Assembly: GCA_965204695.1 (NCBI GenBank)
Contig: OZ242007.1
Span: 372,001 to 436,000, forward strand
Direction: 5' to 3'
DNA from: JAHEKD01 sp965204695
Lineage (GTDB): Bacteria > Pseudomonadota > Gammaproteobacteria > Arenicellales > JAHEKD01
Length of the DNA stretch: 64,000 nucleotides
Shown here: positions 8,198-17,973 of the stretch, one piece after another
Numbering within the stretch: the first letter of the stretch is position 1
How the letters are laid out: every line of letters begins with the position of its first letter
The notes under the pieces: model-generated
Databases searched by the model: none
Told to the model about the DNA's origin: nothing
Seen by the model: only the letters and a program-made list of their open reading frames with translations
Translations under genes and position numbers: made by a program

Positions 8198-11100
8198 TTA
8201 TCCTCTCAATCCTCGCTGCTTAATTTTGTTACGTCGACGAGCACCCCGACTGAGAGTTTTACTCGCTTTTTCTACAGCATCGATATCACTGGTATCTGCT
8301 TCATTTGCAGCAAAAAACCCCGCCAAGGCTTTAATAGTTGGAGCTTCAAATAATTGTACGACAGGCACCTCAATATCGAATTCATCTTTTAATGCTCCTG
8401 CGATACGAATAGAGATAACAGAATCTCCGCCGAGTTCAAAGAAATTATCATCTACCCCAATCTTCTCTATGCCAAGAATATTTTGCCAAATCGACGCAAT
8501 TTTAGTTTGAACAGATCCATTTGGAGCTTGATATTCAACTGATAAATTAGGCCTGGGATGTAGTACAGTCGGTGTGATTAGCTTTTTGTCTTGTTGCTGG
8601 GGATCATTTTCAAGCTCGATAGGCCGCGTATGTATCATCCCCTTTTTAATAAGTTCGCCAAGGTCACGGGTTGAAACTATTAATTGAGCAACCTCAGAAC
8701 AGCCGATGATTCGGTCAAAAACACTACACAATTCTTCAGCGGAAATACCTTCTTCATCCATTAGCTTTCGATAAACATCTTCTTTTGCTAACGTGGATGG
8801 TTCTGCACTAGAATAGGTTAATTCCTCACCCGATTCTGCTTGTTCAGACTCTGCGAAATTTCTGTACATTTGCCCTACATCATTAACCCGTTTCAAACAA
8901 AACCTGTCAATCTCTGCCAATGTGTTGCCTTTGCTATCAAAAATTGTAACGTCAAAAGCCGGAGTCTCACTGAGATTTGATTCGACACCATGAGAACGTG
9001 TATAGACTGATATTGATTGGGTGAAAGGGTGTTTAAATCGTAGCCTGTTATAGGAATACGGCATCATAGGCACATTACCCAGGTCGAAACCACGACCCGT
9101 ACCAATGGATTTATCCAAAAGTGAGGGATGAATTTTGCACGATTTCAAGTCATCAATAAATTCATCAGATAGTTCCATAACTGTGAACATCTCATTATCA
9201 CCATGATAAACTTTTTTGACATTTTGCCAACGAGGACCATGGTCATCGATTACTGCATCTTCATCGGTAAAGATTTCTGTCAAGTTGTCACAACGAGCAA
9301 CAATTTCATCCAGATCAACGGCTAATACTGGGATAGTATCAACAACTTTTACCTTGCCCACAACGTGCTTGAGAATCGGTGAATTATCTGAATCCACCTT
9401 ATTCTGACGACTTTGCACTAAAAATTGATACCCATCATCTGACTTTTCCAACTTAAGCGTAGTCGTTCTTCGTTCACCAACACGAACTCTTAATGGTGTA
9501 AGGAAAAAGACATCGGATATTTCCAGTTCATGATCAACAAGCAGGTCATCAAACGCTGCTCTAACCATCTCCAAGTATGTAGTTCCGGGAACAATAGGAA
9601 CACCAGATATTCTATGATCTGATAACACCCAATGGGTATCCACAGCAAAGTCAGTTTCGTATATACGGATTTCTTCCGACTCATAAACCTGTCTATGCAA
9701 TAACGGATGTTTTATTTCTTTTACTTGTTGATCATCGATATTAATATACGCGGCATTATTGACAGAAGCACCAATTGCAGCATCAGCCAACATACCCACT
9801 TCTCTTAAACCACACCAATCAATTGTAAATACATTATTGCAAGTCCTAAGTTGTTTGTATTCGGCAAAAGAGTCTAAAAAAGCATTAGCAGAGATATAAT
9901 CAGCTTGTCCATATCCACCCAAAATTACTGTACGAGAACCACACAATAGCAAGAAATCTAGTGCATTAACCTGTTTCATGCGGGTCAACACACTATCCAA
10001 CACCATCGTCCCTTTAACTTTTGACTGGAACACATTGGTGGCACTTTCCTGACTCATTAGCTGCATAATGTTCTTCCCTGCCACGCCTGCAGCATGAATA
10101 ACACCGTTTAATTCACCGAATCTCTCGAAAACAGTATCGATAACATTTTCCATATCCTGCTGATCAGCCACATCAGCCCGCATTATCATTACTTGCGACC
10201 CTAATTCAGCAAGAATCTTGATGTCCTGTGCAATCTGAGGGAAGCGGGTTAGTTGTTGGTGATCCGTTTCAGACAAGTACTTTGAACTCTCGCTCATCGG
10301 CGCAGAACGGGATATCAATACCAATCGTGCTTGTGCGGTTTTGGCAAGGTGTTTAGCTAAAACTAGTCCCATACCTCCCAAACCACCCGTAATCAGATAC
10401 ACGCCTTGCTTACGTATTCTACCCTGTTGTGGTTCAGCCGCTTCAATCTGCAATGGTTCATATGATCTTAACCATCTACGACCTGCCCGGTATGCCACCA
10501 GTGAAGCAGTATCAGCTGACATTATTTCTGAAACCAGTTTAGTTGCTAAAATATTTTCTTCAACTCCTCCTGGCTGGGGCACTACAATATCAACACATTG
10601 ACAAGAAATATTCGTGCACTCTTGAGAAATAACTTTACACGGACCCAATATAGCGGATTTAATCGGATCAACGTTTTCTTCCCCGCTAACACTATGTAAT
10701 TCATTAACCACAACCATAAGCTGGATTGCCTTGTTGTGACAATATTTTCCCAATGCTTTGCAAAGAGCAACCAAACTCCAAAATTCATTTAAAAACAAAG
10801 ACGGGTCAGTCGCTTGATCAAAATCCTCATTGAGTCGCGGTGTCAATGTCCATGCATAAATAATTGTATCTGGAAGTGTTTTGCTTTTAGTTAACTTGTT
10901 GAACAAAGCATCATATTCTTCGACAGATTTTGAATTCATGAGAATCGTTGAGCTTGACATTGACTGAATATCATCTGCACATAAAACCTGCGTCACCTCG
11001 CATCCGAGTTTTATCAGTTTTTTTGTTAACACTTTACTAAGTGAACCCGCATCTGAAAATAAAAGTATTTTTTCATGATTCTGCTTTGCTTCATTCTCAT

Positions 11101-13873
11101 TGGCTTGGGCTGTGTGAATCATGGTCTGCTTCCATGATGGAATGTAAAACCAATTTTTCAAATCCGCTTGCCGGGGTAAAGATAACTCAGCCTGATCATC
11201 GATTGCAGGCGGGTCAAGCCAATAACGCTTACGCTCAAATGGATATGCGGGTAGAGCAACACGCCGGTATATTTTACCCTGGTGTAATGATTGCCAGTTG
11301 ATCGCTATTCCTGCCAACCACAATCGCCCCAATGTGGTCATCATTGCTCTTGATTCGCTGCAATCAGAATCCGGGCGAAATAAACTACCTAACACTGTAT
11401 GCTCAGTATCCTGATTCGGATGTAGCCGAGCGATATTCATTAACGTGCTACCTGGACCAACTTCAAGCAGTATATTCTGTCGATTTTCTAATAGCTCAGA
11501 CATTGCATCTGAAATACGCCTGGGCTCTCGCATTTGCCGCCACCAGTAATCTTGACCGAAATCCTGATCAGTAACCCAATCACCGCTCAAACCCGATACT
11601 ATAGGAATAGTAGGTCGACGATAATTAATGGTGTTGGTTTGAATAGTGAAATCTGTCTTAATCTTGTCAACGCCCGAACAGTTTAATGCCCGGTCAAAAT
11701 GTAAACGCTGGCAAACAATATTTTTATCATCAAGATGTTTTGAATAAGCTTCTATCAGATCAACCGGCCCAGACACAATGCACCTGGACTCTCTGTTAAT
11801 GCCCGCATATTCAACACCCGGGTAAGCAGCTAATGATTGCAGCAACTTATCTTTACTTTGATGTACGATTAACATCGAACCTGGTGGGAGTAAATTTAAG
11901 CACTTACAACGAACAGCCAATAATCGGCCAATCTCTGATAGATTAAGCACCCCGGCAATCGCAGCAGCCACATATTCTCCGATGCCATCCCCCATCAGCG
12001 CCTGCGGTTTCACTCCCCATTTTATCCAGGTCTGGGCAAGTGAATACTCCACTGCAAAAATCAAAGGCTCTATTATTGTCGGATCTGAATAATCAATCGT
12101 TGATTGTTCTGTGCATCGTTGCAGAAACACCTGCTTGATCTTAAAACCCAGCTCAGGTTCTAACTGCTCCAAGCACTTATCTAACTGCAAAGAAAACTCA
12201 GGAATATGTTTATATAAATCAATGGCAAAATCCGGTTCGTGTGATCCCATGGCAGGAAACATAAAAACAATGGACCTTTTTTCCTGTTGCTGATGGGATG
12301 TATAAACACGATGCTGAGGCATAATATCCAAGGTATTAGATATATCTTCAAGACTATGACCGCCAATAATCACGCGCCTATAATCAAACGCTTTTCTACC
12401 CATTTGCAACGTATAGGCAATGTCCCCCATATTATGAGGTTGGGTGTGTTTAAAATAATCTTTTAATTGCCCGGTAGTTTCTTCAAGTGCTGTGGCTGTC
12501 TTCGTCGATAAAGGAAATATATGCCAGGGCACATTATCATCACTTGGCTGCGGCTGAGAATGCTCTTCCAATACCATATGCACATTTGTACCCCCTACTC
12601 CAAATGAGCTAACGCCAGCACGCCTGGGACCATTTTCACAGTGCCATTGCTGCAACTGGGTATTAACAAAAAATGGAGTAACATCAAAATTAATCTTTGG
12701 ATTAGGTGAATTGAAATGCAAGGAAGGTGGTATTTGTTTATGGGATAAAGCAAGAACAGTTTTAATTAACCCGGCGATGCCGGACGCTGTATCCAAGTGA
12801 CCAATATTGGATTTAACAGAACCAATCGCACAATATTTATTTTTATCTGTTGCAGATCGAAAGGCTTTGGTAAGTGCTTCAATTTCAACTGGATCGCCAA
12901 GAGTTGTCCCTGTTCCGTGAGTTTCCACATAACTAATCGTTTCGGGATGAACGTCAGCATTAGCCAGGGCCGTTGTTATGACTCGCTGCTGACCTTCAAT
13001 AGAAGGTGCGGTATAGCCAATTTTTTGCGATCCATCATTATTAATAGCAGAGCCTTTTATGACGGCCAATATATTATCATTATCAGCGATGGCATCGCTC
13101 ATACGCTTTAAAACTACAGCTCCCACACCACTACCAAACACTGTGCCATTAGCTTGCGAATCAAATGGCCGACAATGCCCGTCCGGCGATGCAACTCCTC
13201 CTTGCTGATACATATATCCACTGCGGTGGGGAACGCGTATCGATACTCCACCGGCAATAATCATATCGGACTGATAATCCAACAAACATTGTGCACCCAT
13301 ATGCACTGATGTTAATGATGTTGAACAGGTACTTTGAACAGTCACGCCCGGTCCGGTCAAATTCAGTTTATAGCAGGTTAATGTTGCAAGATGATCTCCT
13401 CGATTAGCCACAGCAGCTTGGAATTCCCCGATAGAGTCAATCACTTCACGGTTAACAGAATAGTTTTGCAGCAAATAAGTATTAATACTTAAACCTGCGT
13501 AAACTCCAATATCACCCTGATAAGAATCCGCACAATACCCCGATGACTCCAGCGCCTGCCAAGCACACTCCAAGAACACTCTTTGTTGGGGATCAGTGAT
13601 CTGGGCAATAGTTGATGTCATACCAAAAAAAGACGCATCGAATTGATCATAATCATCAATTTCTGGATTTGCACGCACATAATTAGGATTATCAAGTAAA
13701 CTTTGACTTACTCCCGCTTGCCGGAGTTCCTGTTCTGAATAGTGCTTGATGCATTCAACACCATCACATAAATTCGTCCAAAAAGAATTGACATCGGGGG
13801 ACCCCGGAAAACGGCAGGCAAGCCCAATTATAGCCACGCTATTTTCATAGCGGTCATCCACTAAATGATTCAT
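8198..13873 (-). CDS. Type I PKS, KS-AT(inactive)-KR-DH-ACP
   Basis: A 1891-residue one-module PKS. KS (about 10-435): TVQSTCSTS with Cys183, HGTGTTLGDP, NIGHLD, all intact. AT (about 535-850): the nucleophile motif GHSxGE is GDGIGEY, with Gly630 where Ser belongs, and the SHAFHS His motif is DRALNCS, so the Ser-His dyad is missing. KR (about 1150-1345): GGLGGMG, with Ser1313 and Tyr1326 at the expected 13-residue spacing. DH-like hot-dog domain (about 1395-1680): HRISGVPIVPG with His1420, and HPSLLDKS with Asp1587. A linker containing GISAEELCSVF and VSTRDL precedes the ACP (about 1785-1855, GGDSV Ser1818). The C-terminus is Arg-rich. The ATG overlaps the NRPS stop. It likely extends the glutamyl thioester with a malonyl unit supplied in trans. 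Confidence 0.95.
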   Translation of the reverse strand: MNHLVDDRYENSVAIIGLACRFPGSPDVNSFWTNLCDGVECIKHYSEQELRQAGVSQSLLDNPNYVRANPEIDDYDQFDASFFGMTSTIAQITDPQQRVFLECAWQALESSGYCADSYQGDIGVYAGLSINTYLLQNYSVNREVIDSIGEFQAAVANRGDHLATLTCYKLNLTGPGVTVQSTCSTSLTSVHMGAQCLLDYQSDMIIAGGVSIRVPHRSGYMYQQGGVASPDGHCRPFDSQANGTVFGSGVGAVVLKRMSDAIADNDNILAVIKGSAINNDGSQKIGYTAPSIEGQQRVITTALANADVHPETISYVETHGTGTTLGDPVEIEALTKAFRSATDKNKYCAIGSVKSNIGHLDTASGIAGLIKTVLALSHKQIPPSLHFNSPNPKINFDVTPFFVNTQLQQWHCENGPRRAGVSSFGVGGTNVHMVLEEHSQPQPSDDNVPWHIFPLSTKTATALEETTGQLKDYFKHTQPHNMGDIAYTLQMGRKAFDYRRVIIGGHSLEDISNTLDIMPQHRVYTSHQQQEKRSIVFMFPAMGSHEPDFAIDLYKHIPEFSLQLDKCLEQLEPELGFKIKQVFLQRCTEQSTIDYSDPTIIEPLIFAVEYSLAQTWIKWGVKPQALMGDGIGEYVAAAIAGVLNLSEIGRLLAVRCKCLNLLPPGSMLIVHQSKDKLLQSLAAYPGVEYAGINRESRCIVSGPVDLIEAYSKHLDDKNIVCQRLHFDRALNCSGVDKIKTDFTIQTNTINYRRPTIPIVSGLSGDWVTDQDFGQDYWWRQMREPRRISDAMSELLENRQNILLEVGPGSTLMNIARLHPNQDTEHTVLGSLFRPDSDCSESRAMMTTLGRLWLAGIAINWQSLHQGKIYRRVALPAYPFERKRYWLDPPAIDDQAELSLPRQADLKNWFYIPSWKQTMIHTAQANENEAKQNHEKILLFSDAGSLSKVLTKKLIKLGCEVTQVLCADDIQSMSSSTILMNSKSVEEYDALFNKLTKSKTLPDTIIYAWTLTPRLNEDFDQATDPSLFLNEFWSLVALCKALGKYCHNKAIQLMVVVNELHSVSGEENVDPIKSAILGPCKVISQECTNISCQCVDIVVPQPGGVEENILATKLVSEIMSADTASLVAYRAGRRWLRSYEPLQIEAAEPQQGRIRKQGVYLITGGLGGMGLVLAKHLAKTAQARLVLISRSAPMSESSKYLSETDHQQLTRFPQIAQDIKILAELGSQVMIMRADVADQQDMENVIDTVFERFGELNGVIHAAGVAGKNIMQLMSQESATNVFQSKVKGTMVLDSVLTRMKQVNALDFLLLCGSRTVILGGYGQADYISANAFLDSFAEYKQLRTCNNVFTIDWCGLREVGMLADAAIGASVNNAAYINIDDQQVKEIKHPLLHRQVYESEEIRIYETDFAVDTHWVLSDHRISGVPIVPGTTYLEMVRAAFDDLLVDHELEISDVFFLTPLRVRVGERRTTTLKLEKSDDGYQFLVQSRQNKVDSDNSPILKHVVGKVKVVDTIPVLAVDLDEIVARCDNLTEIFTDEDAVIDDHGPRWQNVKKVYHGDNEMFTVMELSDEFIDDLKSCKIHPSLLDKSIGTGRGFDLGNVPMMPYSYNRLRFKHPFTQSISVYTRSHGVESNLSETPAFDVTIFDSKGNTLAEIDRFCLKRVNDVGQMYRNFAESEQAESGEELTYSSAEPSTLAKEDVYRKLMDEEGISAEELCSVFDRIIGCSEVAQLIVSTRDLGELIKKGMIHTRPIELENDPQQQDKKLITPTVLHPRPNLSVEYQAPNGSVQTKIASIWQNILGIEKIGVDDNFFELGGDSVISIRIAGALKDEFDIEVPVVQLFEAPTIKALAGFFAANEADTSDIDAVEKASKTLSRGARRRNKIKQRGLRG

Positions 13874-16800
13874 TGATTCTGCCTTTGCTGCTTTAAATCG
13901 CTTCTTCTACGGCGTGTTGCTTCCGCCCTCTTATGAATCTGCTTGAGATTCTGTTGCTCTTGTAATCCATCATCTGAACCAGTGATAAATTCTGCTAATA
14001 ATTCAATACTTGGATGTTGAAAAAGATCCAATATTGAAATTTCTTTGTCTATCTTTTGGCTCAGTGAATTATGAACCTGTATCAAAGTTAATGAATGACC
14101 ACCCAGATCAAAAAAGTTATCTTTTACACTAACTTGTTTTAAATGTAGTACATCTTTCCAGACTTCAGCTATAACTGTTTGTATGCCATGAGCAGGCAAC
14201 ACAAAGTTTTCTTTGCTAGTTGAAACTTTATCTGGTGCTGGTAACGCCTGCCGATCGACCTTGCCTGAATGGTTCAGTGGAATATCATCCAAAATCACAT
14301 AATCCGTGGGTAGCAAATAATCGGGCAGTTGTTTTTTTAGTGCATTTCTGACAGCTTGTTCACTGACTGGAAGAGAATTTGCGATGATAGTTTCATCTAA
14401 CTTGGTATCGACAAATGATGTGGCGTGATAATCCTGTCGAATTGCATACAAATTATGTCTATCTGTTCCCGTCAGCAACTCATGCTGGTCAACAACAACA
14501 TCATAGCCTGAATCTTGCAACAATCTTGTAACCTTCTCTATACGATCTTTAGTATCCCCATCTTCGGTACTATGTACTTCCATTACAATTTGCTTAATAC
14601 GAATCCAGTCTTCATCCCTGATCCCACAAAGCACATCCCATTCTGCTCGCTGGACATCTATTTTTAATAAATCCACTGTTTCAATCGCTTGCTCTTGCAT
14701 CAAATCGGACAATGTTTGCAACCGCACTTCAATATTCTCAGATTGAAATTTTCCCTCTAATATTTCATTGGCATTTTCAAGTAATACGGATGCGGTTGAA
14801 TCACCTTGCTGCTGTTGATTACTAAGATATTGTTTAATCACAGCCACCTCACTATCAGCATCAAGATAATCTGACTGACCTGACATCATCGTATAACCAG
14901 AATAGTAGGTGAAGTTTTCGCTCCGGGGTTCGTTTGAAAGACCGATCGGTAATAATTTTGTATTTTTACAATAAAGCTCAGTGTTTAATTGTAATAACTG
15001 GAATAACTCAGGTATAGGTTCTAATGCAAGCACTGTAGAATCCGGGCTGTACAAACTGGCAAAAAGAGAAAACATACCAATATTTGCCCCGACATCGATA
15101 ATAAAACCGTTACTCGGAAGACGGATACCATGTTGAAGGTAACTTTTCTGAGTGAATATTTCATCAAAAACATAATCCGTTTCGTGTCGGTTTTTATGCA
15201 CCACAGCCATACCATTAGGCAGATCGTAACGAATGAAATCATTGATCATCCTGGCATTGCATCGCTGTGGCACTAAATAAGCAATCAGGCGCGGGTCACC
15301 AGCATTATCCTCTCTTGCAATTACAGTTGACTCTTTTATAGCGGCTAATGATTTTATCGTAGCTTCGATTTCAGCAGGCTCAACTCGAACGCCACGAATT
15401 TTAATTTGGTCATCCGTGCGCCCAACAATCTCTAGACTGCCATCTTGATTCCATCTGGCCAAATCACCAGATCGATACATCCTTGCGCCCGAATCATCAC
15501 TAAATGGATCAGGTATAAATTTAGTAGCCGTGGATGCTGGTTGTCCTAAATAACCGCGAGCCACACCTTTACCAGCAATATATAACTCACCCTTAACTTG
15601 TGTTACAACAGGCTGCAGAAAATCATTCAATATATACAACTGTACATTTGGCAAAGAATTTCCAACGCTACTTGCAGAGACCTGAGGCTTAACAGTAGTC
15701 ACTGCGCTATCAACTGTGGCTTCTGTAGGACCATATAAATTAATAAACGATAAAGCCGGCCGTGACTGCTGCAAATGCATGAGCTCAGACCATAGCTCAG
15801 CATCAATAATTTCCCCCCCAAGAAGAACACACAATGGCTCTGGTAATAATTCGGGCAATCCAGCCGCAGCAAGTATTTTCCACTGGGTCGGTGTACAATC
15901 AAATACATTCACAGCATTGTGGATTAGAAAGTCCCACATTTTAGAACCGTCCAGCCTGATTTCTTCAGGTACAATCACCAGTGATCTTCCCTGACATATT
16001 TGAAAAATTTGCTTTACAGAGGCGTCAAAAGTTATCGGTGCGTTAAGAGCGACCCGGATATTTGTTTGAGAAAAGTTTTCATATATGCGTTGCTCTAGGG
16101 CATATAGCAAATTGATAACATTTAAGTGAGAAACTTCGACTCCTTTGGGTGAGCCAGTACTGCCTGAGGTATATAGTACATACGCTAAATTGTTAGGCTC
16201 GATATCGGTTATTTCACTTATGCCAGTTTGTGGCGTTAATTCATCTAAAGAATCCATGCACAACGCTGTGACTTGCTCAGGGAGCTTGTCTAGAACACAT
16301 TCTTCAGTGACAACACACGATACATCAGCATCTTGGATTATCGAACTTATTCGATCTTCTGGAAAGTCTGGATCGATCGGGACGTATGCAGCTCCAGATT
16401 TGAGAATACCTATTATCGAAATAATCATCTCACAGCTACGCAGCATACATAACCCAACTTTCGAGTCGGCACCCACTCCATGTTTTCCAAGTTGATGGGC
16501 TAAAGCATTTGATTTTGTCTGTAGAGTGCGGAAATTGCAGGAGCTTGTTTTATCAATCAGGACAGTCGCTTCCGGTGTTTTCTCAGCCTGATAAGAAAAA
16601 ATATTATGCAGACAGTACTCTCGATCAGGCACCAGCGCATGATGAAAATCAAACCTCTGTTTGATTTGTGAGTCAGGAAGATAATTTAGGGCACCAACTG
16701 GTTTGTGTCTATTCGAGATTACACCACTGAGCAAAGCCAGATAATATGAAATCATGCACTGGGCATCTTTTTCACTATACAAGCTCGAACAATAATCGAT

Positions 16801-17973
16801 CTGCCAATGAATCACTGACCCTATGGATAAACAATTAAGTTTTATCCGGAATAAATTCTCTTTACTGTGCAAACGGGAAGGAATTAAATATTGATCATTG
16901 CCACAATCAATATCAGGCCATGAATCAAAATGAAAACCAAACAGACCTTGATCTGAATTGCAGCATTCCTCAAGGTTATAGACATTAAGAAGTTGAGGTT
17001 GTTTTAATTCGTCAAGTAAACTTGACAATGACTCTAGTGCCTGAGTGAATGTTTCTTTTCCATCGATAAACATATTCACCGGAAGAATCTTGCAATACGG
17101 CCCCAAAGCATGGTCAAGTTGATCAAAAGTCCGGCCGTCGATAAAACGATATATAACGATGTTATCTTGCTCTGTTAAATGCCAAAACAATAAATGAAAA
17201 ACACAATGCAACAAGTCACCAGGACAAACATTATTCTCACTGGCAATAATATTTAGCTTGTCAGTTAATTGGCTATCAAGCTGACCTGACAGAGAGCAAG
17301 TGTCAGCAGAAACACTATAGCTTCCATTCTTCTCATAAGGCAAAAAGATATTGGGTTGTTTATTCTGGCGGTATCGCTTCCAATAGTCCTTATATTTAGC
17401 TACCTCCTCGTCGATCAAAAGCTCTCCTTGCCACTGTGAAAAATCGATGTATTGCGTTAGTTCAGAGGAAGATGTATTCGAACCATTGTTTTTATAGTTG
17501 TCAGCAATAGCCGAGATAAGATCTTTAATCGTAAACCGGTCAATGTTAAAAGCTGGTAGTGACAGAATCAGTTTGTAGTTATCGTCTAGATCATCTGTTA
17601 ATTCACAATTGACTAAGGGGCCATGCTCTAGATTAAAATCAGAACAGATCCTGCTTTTAGATGTGAGTAAATTGCCATTGTTAGATTGAAAGTCAGTACC
17701 CTGTTTACGTCCCTGATCAAACATCACTGATGGATCTTCTGATACGACTTGAAGCGGGAAAACCATCCCCGGAAGAATACAAAAATGTGTTCTTAGTATC
17801 TCATGTTCCATACAGGTTTTAACTATTGCTTTCTTTATTTTCTCGGTGGATATATCAGTTGGCACTTGCATTTCCACAGATACAAATGGCGTTTGTCCCT
17901 GAGCTATGAATGTCCAATAATTTTTTTGTTCAATAGAAAGGTTAAATCCTTCAATTTGCTCTGCCACTATCAA
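13870..17973 (-). CDS. NRPS module C(degenerate)-A(Glu)-FkbM methyltransferase-PCP
   Basis: A 1367-residue single module. Residues 1-430 form a condensation-like domain whose HHxxxDG motif reads PAFNIDR (140-146): both His and the Gly are gone. The A domain begins near 455 (YTSGSTGSPKG 601-611, YRSGDLAR 833-840). Aligning to GrsA gives the specificity residues D650 A651 K654 D692 L717 G719 L746 V754 D755 K1238. DAKDLGLVDK differs at one place from DAKDLGVVDK of the surfactin Glu module, so glutamate is predicted. Between A8 (near 860) and A10 (NHSGK) lies an FkbM-family SAM methyltransferase (about 915-1175): DVGANIGMF, LEPIPE, VDLLKIDVQ. The PCP has GGHSL with Ser1294, then an Arg-rich tail. 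It has 4-base overlaps at both ends with its neighbours. Confidence 0.95.
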   Translation of the reverse strand: MIVAEQIEGFNLSIEQKNYWTFIAQGQTPFVSVEMQVPTDISTEKIKKAIVKTCMEHEILRTHFCILPGMVFPLQVVSEDPSVMFDQGRKQGTDFQSNNGNLLTSKSRICSDFNLEHGPLVNCELTDDLDDNYKLILSLPAFNIDRFTIKDLISAIADNYKNNGSNTSSSELTQYIDFSQWQGELLIDEEVAKYKDYWKRYRQNKQPNIFLPYEKNGSYSVSADTCSLSGQLDSQLTDKLNIIASENNVCPGDLLHCVFHLLFWHLTEQDNIVIYRFIDGRTFDQLDHALGPYCKILPVNMFIDGKETFTQALESLSSLLDELKQPQLLNVYNLEECCNSDQGLFGFHFDSWPDIDCGNDQYLIPSRLHSKENLFRIKLNCLSIGSVIHWQIDYCSSLYSEKDAQCMISYYLALLSGVISNRHKPVGALNYLPDSQIKQRFDFHHALVPDREYCLHNIFSYQAEKTPEATVLIDKTSSCNFRTLQTKSNALAHQLGKHGVGADSKVGLCMLRSCEMIISIIGILKSGAAYVPIDPDFPEDRISSIIQDADVSCVVTEECVLDKLPEQVTALCMDSLDELTPQTGISEITDIEPNNLAYVLYTSGSTGSPKGVEVSHLNVINLLYALEQRIYENFSQTNIRVALNAPITFDASVKQIFQICQGRSLVIVPEEIRLDGSKMWDFLIHNAVNVFDCTPTQWKILAAAGLPELLPEPLCVLLGGEIIDAELWSELMHLQQSRPALSFINLYGPTEATVDSAVTTVKPQVSASSVGNSLPNVQLYILNDFLQPVVTQVKGELYIAGKGVARGYLGQPASTATKFIPDPFSDDSGARMYRSGDLARWNQDGSLEIVGRTDDQIKIRGVRVEPAEIEATIKSLAAIKESTVIAREDNAGDPRLIAYLVPQRCNARMINDFIRYDLPNGMAVVHKNRHETDYVFDEIFTQKSYLQHGIRLPSNGFIIDVGANIGMFSLFASLYSPDSTVLALEPIPELFQLLQLNTELYCKNTKLLPIGLSNEPRSENFTYYSGYTMMSGQSDYLDADSEVAVIKQYLSNQQQQGDSTASVLLENANEILEGKFQSENIEVRLQTLSDLMQEQAIETVDLLKIDVQRAEWDVLCGIRDEDWIRIKQIVMEVHSTEDGDTKDRIEKVTRLLQDSGYDVVVDQHELLTGTDRHNLYAIRQDYHATSFVDTKLDETIIANSLPVSEQAVRNALKKQLPDYLLPTDYVILDDIPLNHSGKVDRQALPAPDKVSTSKENFVLPAHGIQTVIAEVWKDVLHLKQVSVKDNFFDLGGHSLTLIQVHNSLSQKIDKEISILDLFQHPSIELLAEFITGSDDGLQEQQNLKQIHKRAEATRRRRSDLKQQRQNQ

